Counted from the first letter of the stretch, positions 33,560 through 45,389 are shown. The stretch: DNA of 64,000 nucleotides from Tipula vernalis (GCA_958295665.1 OY282559.1:133961241-134025240), one strand, 5' to 3'. The notes: generated by a model not told the origin, from the letters alone. Translations and numbers: made by a program.

Positions 33560-34190
33560 GCAATCAAGAATAAGCAACTGTTGTAATAATTTTTGGGAAT
33601 GAACTATAATTGTCAATTTGGATGATATCAACTTGAGAAGTCATTTCCAGTTTGAATGTAATTGTTTCAGGCCACCGACCGACTGGTTGACAGAGAAACG
33701 ATGGTACATGTCATAAGATCTGTGAGTTTCAGATACATGTTGCAATTGATCATTTCGACGTTGTAAGATGATGTCTCTAGATTCGAATTGATCTCCAACA
33801 ATGACAATGACGACTTCATTTATTGTTGAAGCATTGAATTGTCTGTAATGCTCACCAACCTTTGTTTTATCAGCTCTTATAACTATTTTGTAACTGTTGG
33901 AGGGCATTTGGTCAGTTGCAATTTTAAATAATTTTACTAATTCATTGTGCTGATGAAATAAATTTTGTAAAGTCTGAACAATATCGCGGTGTATTCCCGA
34001 AGTAATTGCACATCTTGTGTCGACTTCGTGATCATTATTTCCCAGAAAATATATTTGAAGAAATTTATGTTGTTCCAAAGGAAGTGGTAATAAGGAACCT
34101 GCAGTAAGATATATCTGTCCTTGGACTTTAAATGTTGGTATAAAGTGATCAGTAATAATATTATCTGCTCCGAATGAAGTCATTTGAAAG
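33560..34190 (-). mobile_element. Helitron fragment
   Basis: Contains the Helitron-type protein below. Neither a 5' TC end nor a 3' hairpin with CTRR end could be assigned, so only the interior is supported. Confidence 0.75.
33641..34183 (-). pseudogene. Helitron Rep/helicase polyprotein, N-terminal (Helitron_like_N) part
   Basis: The frame starts MTSFGADNIITDHFIPTFKV and continues with QGQIYLTAGSLLPLPLEQHK, FLQIYFLGNNDHEVDTRCAI, VQTLQNLFHQHNELVKLFK, and ASTINEVVIVIVGDQFESRD followed by RRNDQLQHVSETHRSYD. These are the most recognisable blocks of the Helitron_like_N domain that precedes the rolling-circle Rep endonuclease. After SYD the family continues with a long conserved region, but here it changes to unrelated residues and stops. 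The Rep nuclease and helicase are missing. The 180-codon frame is open, so decay may be mostly by truncation. Confidence 0.88.
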
Positions 34191-34274
34191 CAGGTAGATT
34201 TGTTTGTTTTGACATTTAGATGTATAGTTATGTGATAGAAATTTTATAACGGTTGAATGATGCATTATAAATAT

Positions 34275-34709
34275 TGTTACGTTTTTCCCTTGTCAATCAA
34301 GGTTCGTATCACTGGATTATGAATAAAACAAAATCAATTCAATTTATCACCAACGAATGTATTTATGTCACACAAAAATTATTACAACACAATTTATTAA
34401 TGATAATTCACTAAATCACTTTATATAAATTATTCGCACAATTTTACTGATCACTTTTACTTTTTATTCTACACTAAAACACTTTTTAAATCACTTTTTA
34501 ATTCCTTTTCAATCTTCACACTATCGCTTACCAAATACTAATAATCCAATTCGATTTCATTCGCCTTTTTATAAACACAAACCAAACTTCTACAAAGCTC
34601 GTGACTTTTCCAGTACGAATAGTATAGAAACATTTAGAACTGTTTTATAATGGAAAATTCCATTTAGTACATAAAACATTGAGCTATTAATTTAACTTAT
34701 TCTATCACA
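34275..34709 (-). mobile_element. Solo LTR candidate with TATA box
   Basis: On the minus strand the segment runs from TGTGATAGAATAAG (34709) to GGGAAAAACGTAACA (34275), giving TG...CA ends over 435 bp. About 140 bp from its start lies TTTATAAAAAGGCGA, a good TATA box, and AATAAA-type signals follow downstream. No primer site or coding region adjoins, and no target duplication is evident, so it may be a solo LTR with altered flanks. Its family (gypsy or BEL) is unknown. Confidence 0.6.
34565..34580 (-). promoter_or_regulatory. TATA box of the LTR
   Basis: Complement reads TTTATAAAAAGGCGA, at the expected U3 position inside the TG...CA segment. Confidence 0.5.
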
Positions 34710-34954
34710 CCCTAGGTGTTACCGTGACAATATCGAATGTTTCGAGCATCATCTATGAGGTAATAGGGTTTTTTTGTAAGGATCTGGGGAAAAAATTCAT
34801 TTACGAACCCCTGGAGAGATATTGACTCCAGGGAGTGTGGGACTCCTTTCGACTACCCACTAAAATACCCCAGACCCCCGCCACTGTATCCCTTGCCCCC
34901 CTGGTACCTACCACCGTCAGGTATTTCATCAGGGGGAGGATTTAGCTTGCGCTG

Positions 34955-37671
34955 TTACCCTCTACTGTTACGGTTCGATTCGAGCACCCGTAAGTACCTC
35001 ATCACAGTGGCGGCGAAGTCGCTAACTGCGCTCCAATTGCCTTCTGTTTCTAGCATGGGCTCAACACAGTTGCTCGGGCTTACTTCAACTCGCAGCTTCT
35101 CAGCCATCTGTTTCCTCGGTTTGTCGAATCTGGGACAATGGAAAAAAACATGCTCAACGTCCTCCGCCAACCCAACACAATTAGGACAGTCCGGGCTGTT
35201 TTCAATTTTAAACTTGCACAAATATGTTCGAAAGCATCCGTGACCTGTGAGGAACTGGGTGAGATAAAAATCGACATCCCCGTGATTACGGTTCATCCAC
35301 ACAGCTAAATCCGGTATTAGCCGATATGACCATCGGCCTTTTGAGGACGTATCCCACCGAGCCTGCCACCGTTCCATTAACTCTGCTCTTGCGGTGTTGC
35401 GTAGTGAACTCCTGTTCGGTACGTTTCTCTGAGCGTATAGCCTTTACCTTTACATAGCTAATAGATCAATAGGCGGTATGTCAGCCACGACGTAAGCAGC
35501 ATCGTCAGAGACCGTACGAAATGCACAGCCAACTCTTAAGGCGCATCTTCTGTATACTGCATTTAATCTGCTCCTATAGCTCGGTACATTGAGCGCCTCA
35601 GCCCAACCTGGTGCTCCATATAGCATAATAGAGGTAATCACGTTCGATAGGAGTTTCTTGCTTTTGTAGGTTGGACCACCTAGATTTGGCATTAGCCTAG
35701 AGAGCATAAAAACAGCCTTTGCTGCCTTGTTACTGACAAATTCTATGTAATCCTAGAACGAAAGTCTGGCATCCATCATCACTCCCAGATATCTGATAGC
35801 TGACGTCGACAGAACTTCATGATCCATCATTTGGAGAGATATTGACTCCTTAGTTTTCCTGCTTGTGATAAGAAGGGCTTCTGTTTTATGTTGTGCCAGC
35901 ATCAAACCTACAGCTGACATCCAGCTTTCAACTTTCTCAAGTACCTCCATCCATATGAGTTGAATTTCCTCTATCTCCTTAGCAACAATGACTATCGCAA
36001 TGTCATCAGCAAATCCTACGATCAGTCCTTCTTTAGGTAAAACGAGTCTGAGTACACCGTCATACATGATGTTACACAGCGTCGGCCCCAAAACTGAACC
36101 CTGGGGTACGCCACCTAGAATCTCATAATCGATTGGCCCATCGTCTGTGTCATATTTCAGTACTCTATTCCTGAAATAATCCCTAACAATTCTCTGTAAG
36201 TAGAGTGGGACATTCATCCTTTTTAAGGCTAAGAGGATTTCTTTCTAATTAGCAGTATTAAATGCGTTCTTAATGTCGAGCGTAATCACAGCACAATATT
36301 TTTTCTTGCCATCTTTCAACTTCTTTCCCTCGATCGCACTTTGAGCAATGTTTTTGACAAGTTCCACCGCATCAATGGTAGATCGGCCCTTCCTAAATCC
36401 AAACTGCTTATCCGAGAGACCATATTATACGCTCAAACACCTTCCCCATCGTATCGAGCAGACATATAGGGCGGTAAGCTAACGGTTGGTCGAGTGGCCT
36501 ACCAGCTTTAGCAATCAGGACCAAGGTTTGCAATTTCCACTGTTTCGGGAATATGCTTTCGCTTAGACATTGATAATACACCTCGAGGAATATTCCTGGT
36601 TTGGCGGTAAATACCGCTTTTACTGCCACGTTTGGTATTTTACTCGTACCCGGGGCTTTGTTAACTCCAATCTTACAACAAGCCACATTCAGCTCTTCCA
36701 AGGAGATTTCTGGCACTGTTTCACTTTCCAATCTTCGTTCGATTTCTGGGATCTTTCCGAATTGTTGCGGAAAAAGACTGGAAACAATTTCCCTCATTAT
36801 TTTGGCACAGGTCGGGGCTTCATTTTGTGGACGCCTAAGCTTGCCCATTATCAGCTTGTAGGAAAAGACGGCCACCTACAAATCTTCTGGTCATTGTTGC
36901 ATCACAGGCTTTAATAATGCCAGTTGTTAATTGGCTTACCTTATCGTTAATAGATCCAAGCAGTTTGATATCCTTAGTCATCAGTAGAAAAGATTCTTGG
37001 TCGAAAGGCGTTGACTTCCATCCAACAAATTTCCTAGCTTGTTCTCGTGGCTCGCTTTTCCAAGTATTAAGTTTAATTATGATTGTTTGATGGTCGCTTT
37101 GAGTGTAACGCTCGCTGACTTCCCAGCTAACTCTTGATGAAAGACCTGCACTTACAAAGGTAAGGTCTACCACTGATCCGACTCCGGCCCTGCGAAACGT
37201 GAGGACCTTTCCTACATTACAAAGCACGACATCCAGTATCGAGAATGCCTCTATCAGAACCTGCCCTCTTCGGTTTGTGCATTGACATCCCCATTCGATC
37301 GCCCAGGCATTAAAATCTCCGGCAATAATGACAGGCTTGCGATTTAGAGCATTAGCTACCAGACGGTCCAGAAAGATTTCGAACTGCTCAATTGGGATAT
37401 TTGGTGAGGCATAGCAACTATACATATTGATTCCTTGAACTTTCACTCTGGTGAAGTCAGCCTCGATACCTGATGCCGATTCTTGAAATATGAAACGACC
37501 ACAAGACCAAACAGCCGCTCTGTTCGTAGTATCAGTCGCCCATTTAGCACTATTCATATTCCTGTATTGCTCGCTAATAATGGCAATATCCGCCCCTAGC
37601 TCGCGCACTGTCTGGGCTAAGAGGTCTTGAGCTACCTCACAGTGGTTAAGGTTTAACTGCAACAAAACCAT
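34955..37671 (-). pseudogene. R1-type LINE ORF2: endonuclease and reverse transcriptase
   Basis: The start ATG at 37671 overlaps the ORF1 stop. The endonuclease has LLQLNLNHCEVAQDLLAQTV, AIISEQY, VIIAGDFNAWAIEWGC and SDHQTIIIKL. The reverse transcriptase has NKAPGTSKIPNVAVKAVF, YRPICLLDTMGKVFERII, GGVPQGSVLGPTLCNIMYDG and IVGFADDIAIVIV (active site FADD). The C-terminus has FLTGHGCFRTYLCKFKI and CPNCVGLAEDVEHVFFHCPRF, reading from Cys to Phe, the R1-clade Cys/His motif. Breaks: a frameshift near 36410, stops near 36247, at 35753-35755 and at 35450-35452, with a second stop two codons later. Confidence 0.9.
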
Positions 37672-39007
37672 AGCTCAGGGTTTTGTGGCGATCTCTTGAA
37701 AGCTGGGCAATCTCTAGACCCTACTATGTGGTTAGACTTGCTTTTACCATGACATAGGTAACAGTTTGCTGGGTTTAAGCAGGCCTTAACAAAGTGTCCC
37801 TCCTCTCCGCATTTAATGCAAGCCTTGAATTTATTCTCAGTGCTCTTACATTCTCCGGCTCTGTGTCCAAAGTTAAAGCATCGAATGCATCTAACTGGTG
37901 GTCTCATTTTCTCCCTGATTCGGCAAACTACCCATCCAATGCGAATTTGATTCGCTGCGATAGCCATCTTAGCCAGTGTGAGGGGTAGAGCCAGCACAGC
38001 TGCTTTTGAACCGCAATATGCTTCTCTAAGCGATTTCACTACGCCTACATCAAGATCATTGAATCCCTCGAATTTACTAATTATTGCCTCAACGAGTTGC
38101 TCGCACGGTTGAGTCAACGCTTTGACCTGAACCTTTGCGCCCAATACAGCATCAAGTGAAGATTTAAATGACGCACTTTGCGTTGTTTTAGTTTATGTTA
38201 ATTGAAGAAGCATTTCACCTTTGGCCGTTTTTCTTATTCGGGCTACATTGTTTTCAAATCCCTTGAGGCCAGCATCGTCTTTGATTTTCTTAAGGATATC
38301 AGCGTAGGTCATATCCTCACCCTTACTAATGAGGATTGCATCCGGCCGAGGCGGTTTTTCTTTACGTTTCCGGAGTTTCCTTCCTACCTGGAGCCAGGGA
38401 GCTTCTACCTCTGCCGTCTCCTCGAGCACATCGTCCAGTGGATTACTAGAGTGGGGACGCGATGAATCTAGAGCAGCTGTTTTAACTCTTCCTGCTTTTT
38501 TCCTCTTCCTAGTCTGAGTCGCCGGGCTTCCATCTTCCCTTCCTCTCTTAACAGATGCCACCTCTTGGGCCTGCTCTGTAGCGCTAGTTTCATCTTCTTT
38601 CGTACCGTAGCAGTCGTTTCATCTTCTTTCGTACCGTAGCAGTCGCTAACCTTAGGAGATGTTTGTGTCATTTGTGTCGCCTTGCTCTGCCCTACCGCTT
38701 CTGCCTTACTCTCTATCAAACCCTTTTCCTTCAGGCTATCCGTGGCATGCATATAAAGTGTCTTCAGGTTTAAGATCATGCTTTTAATCTTCTGATGCAC
38801 GTTATGTTTGGTTTTCGCGAATTCGTGGAGCTCTGCAATTTTGTCACCCAATGCCTCGATAGCGTTGTCGGGTCGACTGATGGTCGATACAGCTACAGTT
38901 TTACTCGTTGATGGTAGTGGTTTAGTGGTTGGAGATCGCTCTACTTTCGCACTTTTCCCGAATATGCTTTCTCTCTCAGTGCGTGATTCCACAATCTCGC
39001 TTTCCAC
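37653..39007 (-). pseudogene. R1-type LINE ORF1 (gag-like)
   Basis: The first part carries Ser/Thr-rich, charged sequence and a helical IEALGDKIAELHEFAKTKHN. At 38587-38644 a 29-bp direct tandem duplication shifts the frame. Beyond it the correct frame resumes with SVKRGREDGSPATQTRKRKK. An in-frame TAA follows the block GEMLLQLT near 38190. The C-terminal part has CIRCFNFGHRAGEC, CIKCGEEGHFVKAC and CYLCHGKSKSNHIVGSRDC, three zinc knuckles as in R1 ORF1. No ATG is found at the expected start; the frame opens after a stop just above 39007. Confidence 0.85.
38587..38644. repeat. 29-bp tandem duplication inside R1 ORF1
   Basis: The unit beginning GTTTCATCTTCTTTCGTACC occurs at 38587-38615 and exactly again at 38616-38644. 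As 29 is not a multiple of three, it shifts the reading frame. Confidence 0.95.
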
Positions 39008-39294
39008 TGTGCAGCTAACCTATATATCTATAGGCCGTTCAGCTATCCGCTCCCGTGCTGACCCTCCCGGTAGCTGAGCTAGCCCCGAGCTGATGAAATA
39101 CTGTATACAAAATAGTTTGTTCATGTGTTAAAAAATTTCGGAAACCTCTTTTGGAAGCTGCTACTTTCGGTAAACCGATTTTGATCAAACTTTAATAAAA
39201 CACTCCTCACGACCCATAGAACATATGTCTAAATTTTTATCAACGTGGATGCAGTAGTTCTTGAGTTTATCGCTTTCGAACCAACACCTTTCTT

Positions 39295-39468
<174 letters not shown>

Positions 39469-39469
39469 A

Positions 39470-41150
39470 ATCTATTCTGGGACTCGAGCCATTCCTAGCT
39501 CTGTCGAATCGAGAACAATTGGCCAGTGATTAAAACAGAGTATGGACTAGAAGAAATGGCCGTAGATATGTTCATAGAGATATCCAATCGTAATCAGATT
39601 ATGAATGATGTAGATGTGTGATCATATATATGTTCGTAGCGACGAATAATTGGGATCAGATGATGAGCCCTTTTAGATTTTACCCAGATTCGGGATTCGA
39701 GCCCGATATCTTACGAACCAAACCAACTTTAACAACTGTATTGTTTGAAAACTCTTTCAAAACTGTATTTAGAATTTTAAAGGGAAAACTACTTTTGCTA
39801 AATATATTAACTATCAATAATACCGGTGGCAAATTTGGCTGAATCCACCTAAACAACTCGACATTTAAAGGTAGCAGCAAGAAAATATAAATTATACATG
39901 TTCAGTGAAGAAGATAAGCATACAAATTCGGCTTCATTTTTATCGACCGGCAGTCTGACTGCAAGTTGATAAGACATTTGTCATTTAACTAAATCTTTAA
40001 TTTCCTGTGATTACAAATAATTGACGGGTATTCTCTTAAATATAACTGGGCAGCCTGATTTTTTGCTGCATTTTAATCCGGCAGAATGTGACTTTTTGAC
40101 AAAAAGTGCGCAGCTAACTTGTCATTGCAAGGTCAACTAATATTATTGAACTGAATGTTAGTGCATTATATTTCCTTAAAAATTAGTTTCAACATTAAAA
40201 TTCTAAAATATGTTTTACACACTTGACAGTCGAGGTGCCACAGTACAAAATCCCACTTTATAAAGTACGATGGTTCCCACGACCTTATAGTTTTGGTTAA
40301 TTTGGTTTTGTTGTTGTTGTGATTTTATTTAAGTGGATATGAATTTAAATGATAAAATTTTAAACTTTCAAAATTAATAATTATAGGTACAATTTATCCA
40401 ATATTTTAACAAGTATAAATTTACAATAAAAAAACATGATTTCACCTTTTTTTGTAGTTTTAGAGATTTTATTCATGCGCATGAAATTAGAGTTTAAATT
40501 ATAAATTTTGCACTGTGTGGGCAAAAAAATTTCATTGACAATTTTTCTCGTATTTTTTATTTTTTTTTGCTTCTTTATTTTCATCCAAATTGGGTTGAAT
40601 ATTTTGTGTTTTTAAAACTGAAATTTATGCAATTTAATGGTTTATCTATTGGTTTAATCTGACCTCTAAAAAGCATTTAATACTTAGTCGTTGAATATCT
40701 TTACTATTCAAGAAAAAATATTTGTCTATAATTTTACAGTAGAACTCCCAAAAAATGATTAGAGATTATAAAGAAATGTTTGTTTTCTCATTAAACTAGT
40801 AACAAGATTATAAGTCTTGTGTCTTGAGCATTTGGTACTGTAGGAGACTTTATTTACTACATGTACGTACATATGTAGTTCAGTCGAGTGCACAAAACTG
40901 TTAAATCAACTATCATTAAACTTGCTTTGCATGTTACAGGATTTAGTGTATGTGAAACTGTAATCAAAATCTAAATATAAATAAAATCATAAAAATCTTG
41001 TGTTGCATTTACAGTTATTAGTGATTTGATATTCATTAAATTTTGCAAATTGTGACGCGCCACTTAGTCGACCCTTAATAAAGTGAAAACAATTAAATTA
41101 AACCCGTTCTAAAATATTTTTCTATCATTATAACAATTTTAACAGGTAAA
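39470..41150. other. AT-rich stretch without a supported gene
   Basis: A 27-bp GA/TA border is followed by sequence with no coding motif on either strand. A GTTGTTGTTGTG run lies near 40310. Confidence 0.45.
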
Positions 41151-41411
41151 TACTATTTTATATAATTATTAAAATGTCGTGTAGTAGCTGTTCTAAATTA
41201 TTTAGTCCTACATCTTCGGATACTGTGTCAATTATTGCGTAAAGCAATTTCACTACGGCTGCAGTGGCATTGATCGTGCTGCCATAAACTCGATAAAAAA
41301 ATATTTCAATGTTTGCTATTTTTGCAACTGTTGCGGAAAATATTGACCTGAAGAAGATCGAATTCGTGGTAACCGAAAATCGAAAATTAATCAACCAACT
41401 GTTAAACAACT

Positions 41412-41720
41412 TTGGGAGTGTTACTCCCTCTGAACCATCATATGCAAAAGATTCTGAAATGGACTCGAGTGCTGGTACTATCATTAAATCACGGAACCAT
41501 ACTCAAAGTGTTATTGGTTACAGGTGATCCCGTTGATTCAATTAAACTTGCCGTTATTCCTTCAAACAATAAAAAATATTTGTTTATAAGCGGAATCGAC
41601 CCATCCTACATTCAAAGTAAACTAGAAGATTGCTCGTCTGACGAAGTGGATTGTAAATTCATCTCTTTTAAAATTTGATTAAAGGATGCTCATTTCAATA
41701 AGATAAACATTTCTGATATG
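41412..41720 (+). pseudogene. LINE G ORF1 remnant
   Basis: KLAVIPSNNKKYLFISGIDP and SYIQSKLEDCSS resemble the C-terminal region of some insect Jockey ORF1 proteins. A following frame reads LLIRPFVNHSRQPKNRAAIT. No zinc knuckle is visible, so the assignment is by position and general character. Confidence 0.45.
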
Positions 41721-41819
41721 TGGCCTCGTGGTTTGTTAATTCGTCCATTTGTAAATCATTCACGACAGCCAAAAAACAGAGCTGCTATAACATTCAAACA
41801 AGACCGATAACTGCTGATG

Positions 41820-42260
41820 CAACCAATACTATCAACGATTTCACCTCGATCTACTACCACAACACCTCCAGTATTCGAGGTAAAGCTAAAGTTTTTCATT
41901 TAGGCGTACTTGAAAACGATTATGACGTCATAATAATCAGCGAGACCTCCGAAGAATACTTCCCATCTGATTATGTCGTTCATAGAAAGGAAAGATACAA
42001 TTTTGACACCAGTCGTAAGAGTGGTGGTGTTTTGATTGCGGTAAAGAATTCGGCATCTCAACTAAACAGCTCAATCGTATTATTAACAGTCGGGGCAAAT
42101 TCTTTAATCTGTTATTTGCTAATGGTGTTATGCATGACGAGATTTCTGCATGTGATGATTTTAATTTTTAGTTTAGAAAAGCCGACTTCACATCCTTCAA
42201 TGAATTTCTCAGCATTTCTGATTGGGACTTTTTACAACGCGGTGGTGATTTGAACTGTAT
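41820..42260 (+). pseudogene. LINE G endonuclease domain
   Basis: IYYHNTSSIRGKAKVFHLGV, YDVIIISETSEEYFPSDY and SRKSGGVLIAVKNS give the first three blocks of an apurinic-type LINE endonuclease (the Asn block, the Glu in SET, and the GGV turn). The block with catalytic Asp/His residues further on is not recognisable, because the frame breaks after 42120. Confidence 0.7.
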
Positions 42261-42836
42261 GGTGTTAATTTTTAACGATCTTCTCAGGTGTGGTATCGAA
42301 AAGCACGTTCCGCGGGTTAAAATTAATAAAATCGGTCGTCGGGAGCCATGGTATAACAATGAGTTGGTGTTGCTCGAGAAACGACGTAATAAGCTTCATC
42401 CATTGTATGGATTGCATGGAGGTTAATATTATCCAGATTTTGATAGAGCCCTCAAGGAATTTAAGTGCCTAAACTGGTTCCTTTACAACAACTATGTAGT
42501 GCAAATTGAGGAAGAGTTAACATCTTGTCCTAAGGTGTTCTGGAATTTCATTAACAGCAAGAAAAAAGTGGCTGGCTTTTTATGTCTTCTATGTCTTGCC
42601 AGAGCTCCGTCGCTAGTCAGCCCTTGGATATTTGTAATCTGTTTGCCAATTTTTTTGCGTCGGTTTATAAACCTGTTCTGTCGTCCGCTATCGTATCTCC
42701 AGCTTTGCCCACCTTCGATCAATTTAATATTTTCAAGTTTATCGAGGAAGAAGCTCGGGATTGCTTGCTCCAGCTCGAGGTTGGAAAGAAAAGTAAGTTA
42801 GAGAGTCTAAATTTTCAGTTCATTCCTATTAAATGA

Positions 42837-43370
42837 TTGCGTTCCTACCTCACCGATCGTTGGCATTCCGTTAGGATCTTGGGTTCTTACTCCCAATTAT
42901 TTCATGTGCCATGTAGCGTGCCTCAAGGTAGTCACATTGAATCATTGTTGGTATCATTGTTTATCAACGATGTGGTGCAATGCTTTGAGTTTTCTACTTT
43001 TTCGCCCGGGTTTCTAGTTTGTCTGATTGGTAAAGTTGCAGAAGGATTTAAACAGATTGTCCAGTTGGTCAATTAACAATAGACTGGCTCTGAACGTGAG
43101 CAAATGTAAGACGCTTTCTTTTAATCGTATGCATCTCCAATTTGGGCGCCATCATACCACTGTCATTCCGGGAGGATTGAGAATGTTTAGAAGCAATTTG
43201 CTTTTTCGCACTCCGATGTTTGCCATCCACACGTGCTGTGGAATATGTCCTCCCACCTTATCAGGATCGATGTAATCTTTTGAAACTGCAACGTCTAGAC
43301 TATCGCCGGGACGTAGCTTCCGCGCGGTACGTGATGGGCTTTTATTCATTGACCTGGTGCCAACAAACTA
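42837..43370 (+). pseudogene. LINE G reverse transcriptase remnant and C-terminus
   Basis: RSYLTDRWHSVRILGSYSQL and VPQGSHIESLLVSLFINDVV supply the PQG block. The expected FADD region is lost in a deletion and shift near 43010. LQKDLNRLSSWSINNRLALN and VSKCKTLSFNRM follow in the next frame. A further frame near 43270-43360 gives LLKLQRLDYRRDVASARYV, the usual LINE C-terminal LxxRR region. Confidence 0.75.
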
Positions 43371-44880
43371 AAATATTTTATCGATAAATTTTAAAATAGT
43401 TTCAGAAATTGTCTTCCATTCTTTATATTTCAACAAGTTGTCAACAACATCACAAGTCATCTACTACTTTATCGAATTTTGTAATATCGTCAATTACTTT
43501 TGAATTGGCTATGTTATCTTGGTTTCGGGAAAACGTCCCAAATGTTTTAAACTTCACATTTTTTGTCATTTAAAAATTTTAAAAAGGAAAACTGAAAAAT
43601 TAAAAATTCGAATTCGAAGAGACTCAATTACAACCAACTAGCCCATGCTTCTAGGCTTTCCCTTGAATGAAACATAATTTACACTAAAAATTGAAGCCAG
43701 ATTGAGCAAAATTTAGAATTCATAGCAATCATTCAAATTTTGACTAAAAGATTGAGATTAATTTTAATTAGATAAATCTACAATCAATAATAATTTGTCA
43801 TCGGGCTAGAAAGTCACTATATTGTACACAAACAGTACACATATTTTACGTATGGTAACGTAAGTTTCAAAATTGGTCTAGCAAAGCAATTTACAAAATT
43901 ATTTAAAGGATATGGATAATTATATGAAATACAATTCGACCATGGAAAGCTTTGGAAAATTTTGAATATTCGCGTATAACTCGACGAAACTACTTCTTAA
44001 ATCTTAAATTTTGAAAGTTAAAATATTCCAGAAATTCAACAAAAGAAAATCTGAAATTCAATTTAATGAATATTCAAACTTTTAAATTTCAGAAGTGTTT
44101 TATCTAAATTAAATTTTAATTATAAGTTTAATTCCGAAAAGTTTGTTTCGATTCTAAATGTTAAAATATTAAGTTAATTAAAATATTAAATTAATTTTAA
44201 TAATAAATTCATTTCAAAATTCTGACCAAATACGTCAAGCCAAAGATCTACGATATTTAGGATCTTTCAAAATTTAGAATTTATCGTTTTAAAATTTTAG
44301 ATAAAATTCAATATTTAAAAGCTCAATTCTCAAGTTGTCAGAACTCTCGGATAATGTTCACACTGCGAGCTTGAATATGTATTCAGAATTTTAACAAGAA
44401 TTACAAATTTTTCAATATTTACTTAAAAATTCTAAATGCAAATCAGTTATTCAAACCGCGATATGAAATACTTGCAACTGCTGAAAATTTAAATTTTAAA
44501 GTTTCCAAATTTTAAATTGTATTTGACCAACAATTCTAAAAGATATTATCCGAAATTGCTTCTCCTAAAATTTAAAATTCAAATTTAATTCACTTTTTTA
44601 AGCTTTATGTTTATAATAAAATGATTTTGTTGGTTTTTTAGCTTAATTTGTTTTTATTTTAAACTAAAATTAACAAATTAAACTAAAAAAATTTAATATA
44701 CGGCAATTTTAGGTTTCACAACTTTTAAAATTTCGGAAAACGTCCGTTGATTAGTGCCTAATCAAAGTTCTGCAAAATTTAAGACCTCACACCCATAACA
44801 GTCAGAAATAAAATTTCAAAATATGAAATTGTTAGTTCTAAAATCGTAGCTAAAACATTCATCTACAATTGGGGCCCAAG
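43371..44880. other. AT-rich stretch dominated by AAATTT-type words
   Basis: No gene seen. From about 43900 the sequence is full of degenerate AAATTTTARAATT words like those at 1190-1560, 46100-46200 and 61800-62600. Confidence 0.45.
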
Positions 44881-45125
44881 GGCCCTATTCTCGACTTCCA
44901 CATCCATTTTCTACATTTGGACATTTGTCAAAATTCATAAAAATTGAATTTTTTCGGTACTAAGGGAATATTTCCGAATGGTTATAAGCGGGTGGAAAAA
45001 ATTCCCCTTATAGGAAAATGTCCATGTCCCATGTTGTATAAACGAATTACAATTTCCGAACGTTTTGATGAATTTTCACAGATGTCCGCATGTGGGAAAT
45101 GGACGTGGAATTCGAGAATAAGGCC
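44881..45125. mobile_element. MITE with GGCCCTATT ends (PIF/Harbinger-like)
   Basis: The left arm GGCCCTATTCTCGACTTCCA from 44881 matches the complement of the right end (GGCCTTATTCTCGAATTCCA, read from 45125) for about 60 bp at roughly 80 percent. The first nine bases equal those of the Harbinger element at 15970. The element is about 245 bp and non-coding; the open frame at 44944-45135 lies within it and is not a gene. A 3-bp target duplication is not clean. Confidence 0.75.
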
Positions 45126-45310
45126 CCAGGTCTAAAATTTCCAGATCTATCCGATAATTTTTAATTTTTATTAGGATTTAAAAATTCGCATACAAAATTT
45201 AAAATCTGAATTATAAAAATTTTTACAAATTTATACAAATTTTTAAAAAAATATTGAAATATTAAAGTTAAAGTAAAATCGTAAAATATTAGAGACATCT
45301 TGTCAACCTA

Positions 45311-45386
45311 CAGGGGTTCCGGTTTCATGTCTCTGCTTGTCACCTAAATGTAGGTGACAAGCAGAGACGTGAAACCGGAACCCCTG
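45311..45386. mobile_element. 76-bp near-perfect fold-back element flanked by TA
   Basis: The left arm 45311-45346 (CAGGGGTTCCGGTTTCATGT...) is the complement of 45351-45386 with one mismatch, around a 4-base loop AATG. TA lies immediately outside both ends (45309-45310 and 45387-45388). This is the architecture of a tiny Tc1/mariner-type MITE: CAGGGG termini and TA duplication. Related ACCGGAACC/GGTTCCGG words follow at 45411, 45440 and 46006. Confidence 0.85.
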
Positions 45387-45389
45387 TAA

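Larger units (their letters stand above)
34750..39080 (-). mobile_element. R1-clade LINE, almost full length
   Basis: ORF1 (39007-37653) with three zinc knuckles and ORF2 (37671-34955) with endonuclease, reverse transcriptase and a C-terminal Cys/His motif lie in the R1 arrangement and overlap by 19 bases. Lesions are few: one 29-bp duplication and one stop in ORF1, plus one frameshift and several stops in ORF2. No 28S rRNA sequence flanks it, so it is not at the classical R1 target. GC content is clearly higher than the surroundings, a sign of recent arrival. About 200 bp of 3' untranslated sequence follow ORF2. Confidence 0.88.
41309..43370 (+). mobile_element. Older Jockey-group LINE relic
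   Basis: In order on the plus strand: an ORF1 tail (41412-41800), an endonuclease (41820-42260), a damaged linker (42270-42840), reverse transcriptase pieces (42837-43140) and a C-terminal scrap (43240-43370). Many frameshifts separate them. Blocks differ from the 25-28 kb LINE, so this is another family, probably Jockey-like. Ends were not found. Confidence 0.75.

Noticed and set aside
36570..36914. Plus-strand frames opposite R1 ORF2
   Set aside because: They are antisense to a well-supported reverse transcriptase region.
44944..45135. Plus-strand open frame of 63 codons
   Set aside because: It lies within the arms of the inverted-repeat MITE, and its ends are the terminal repeats.
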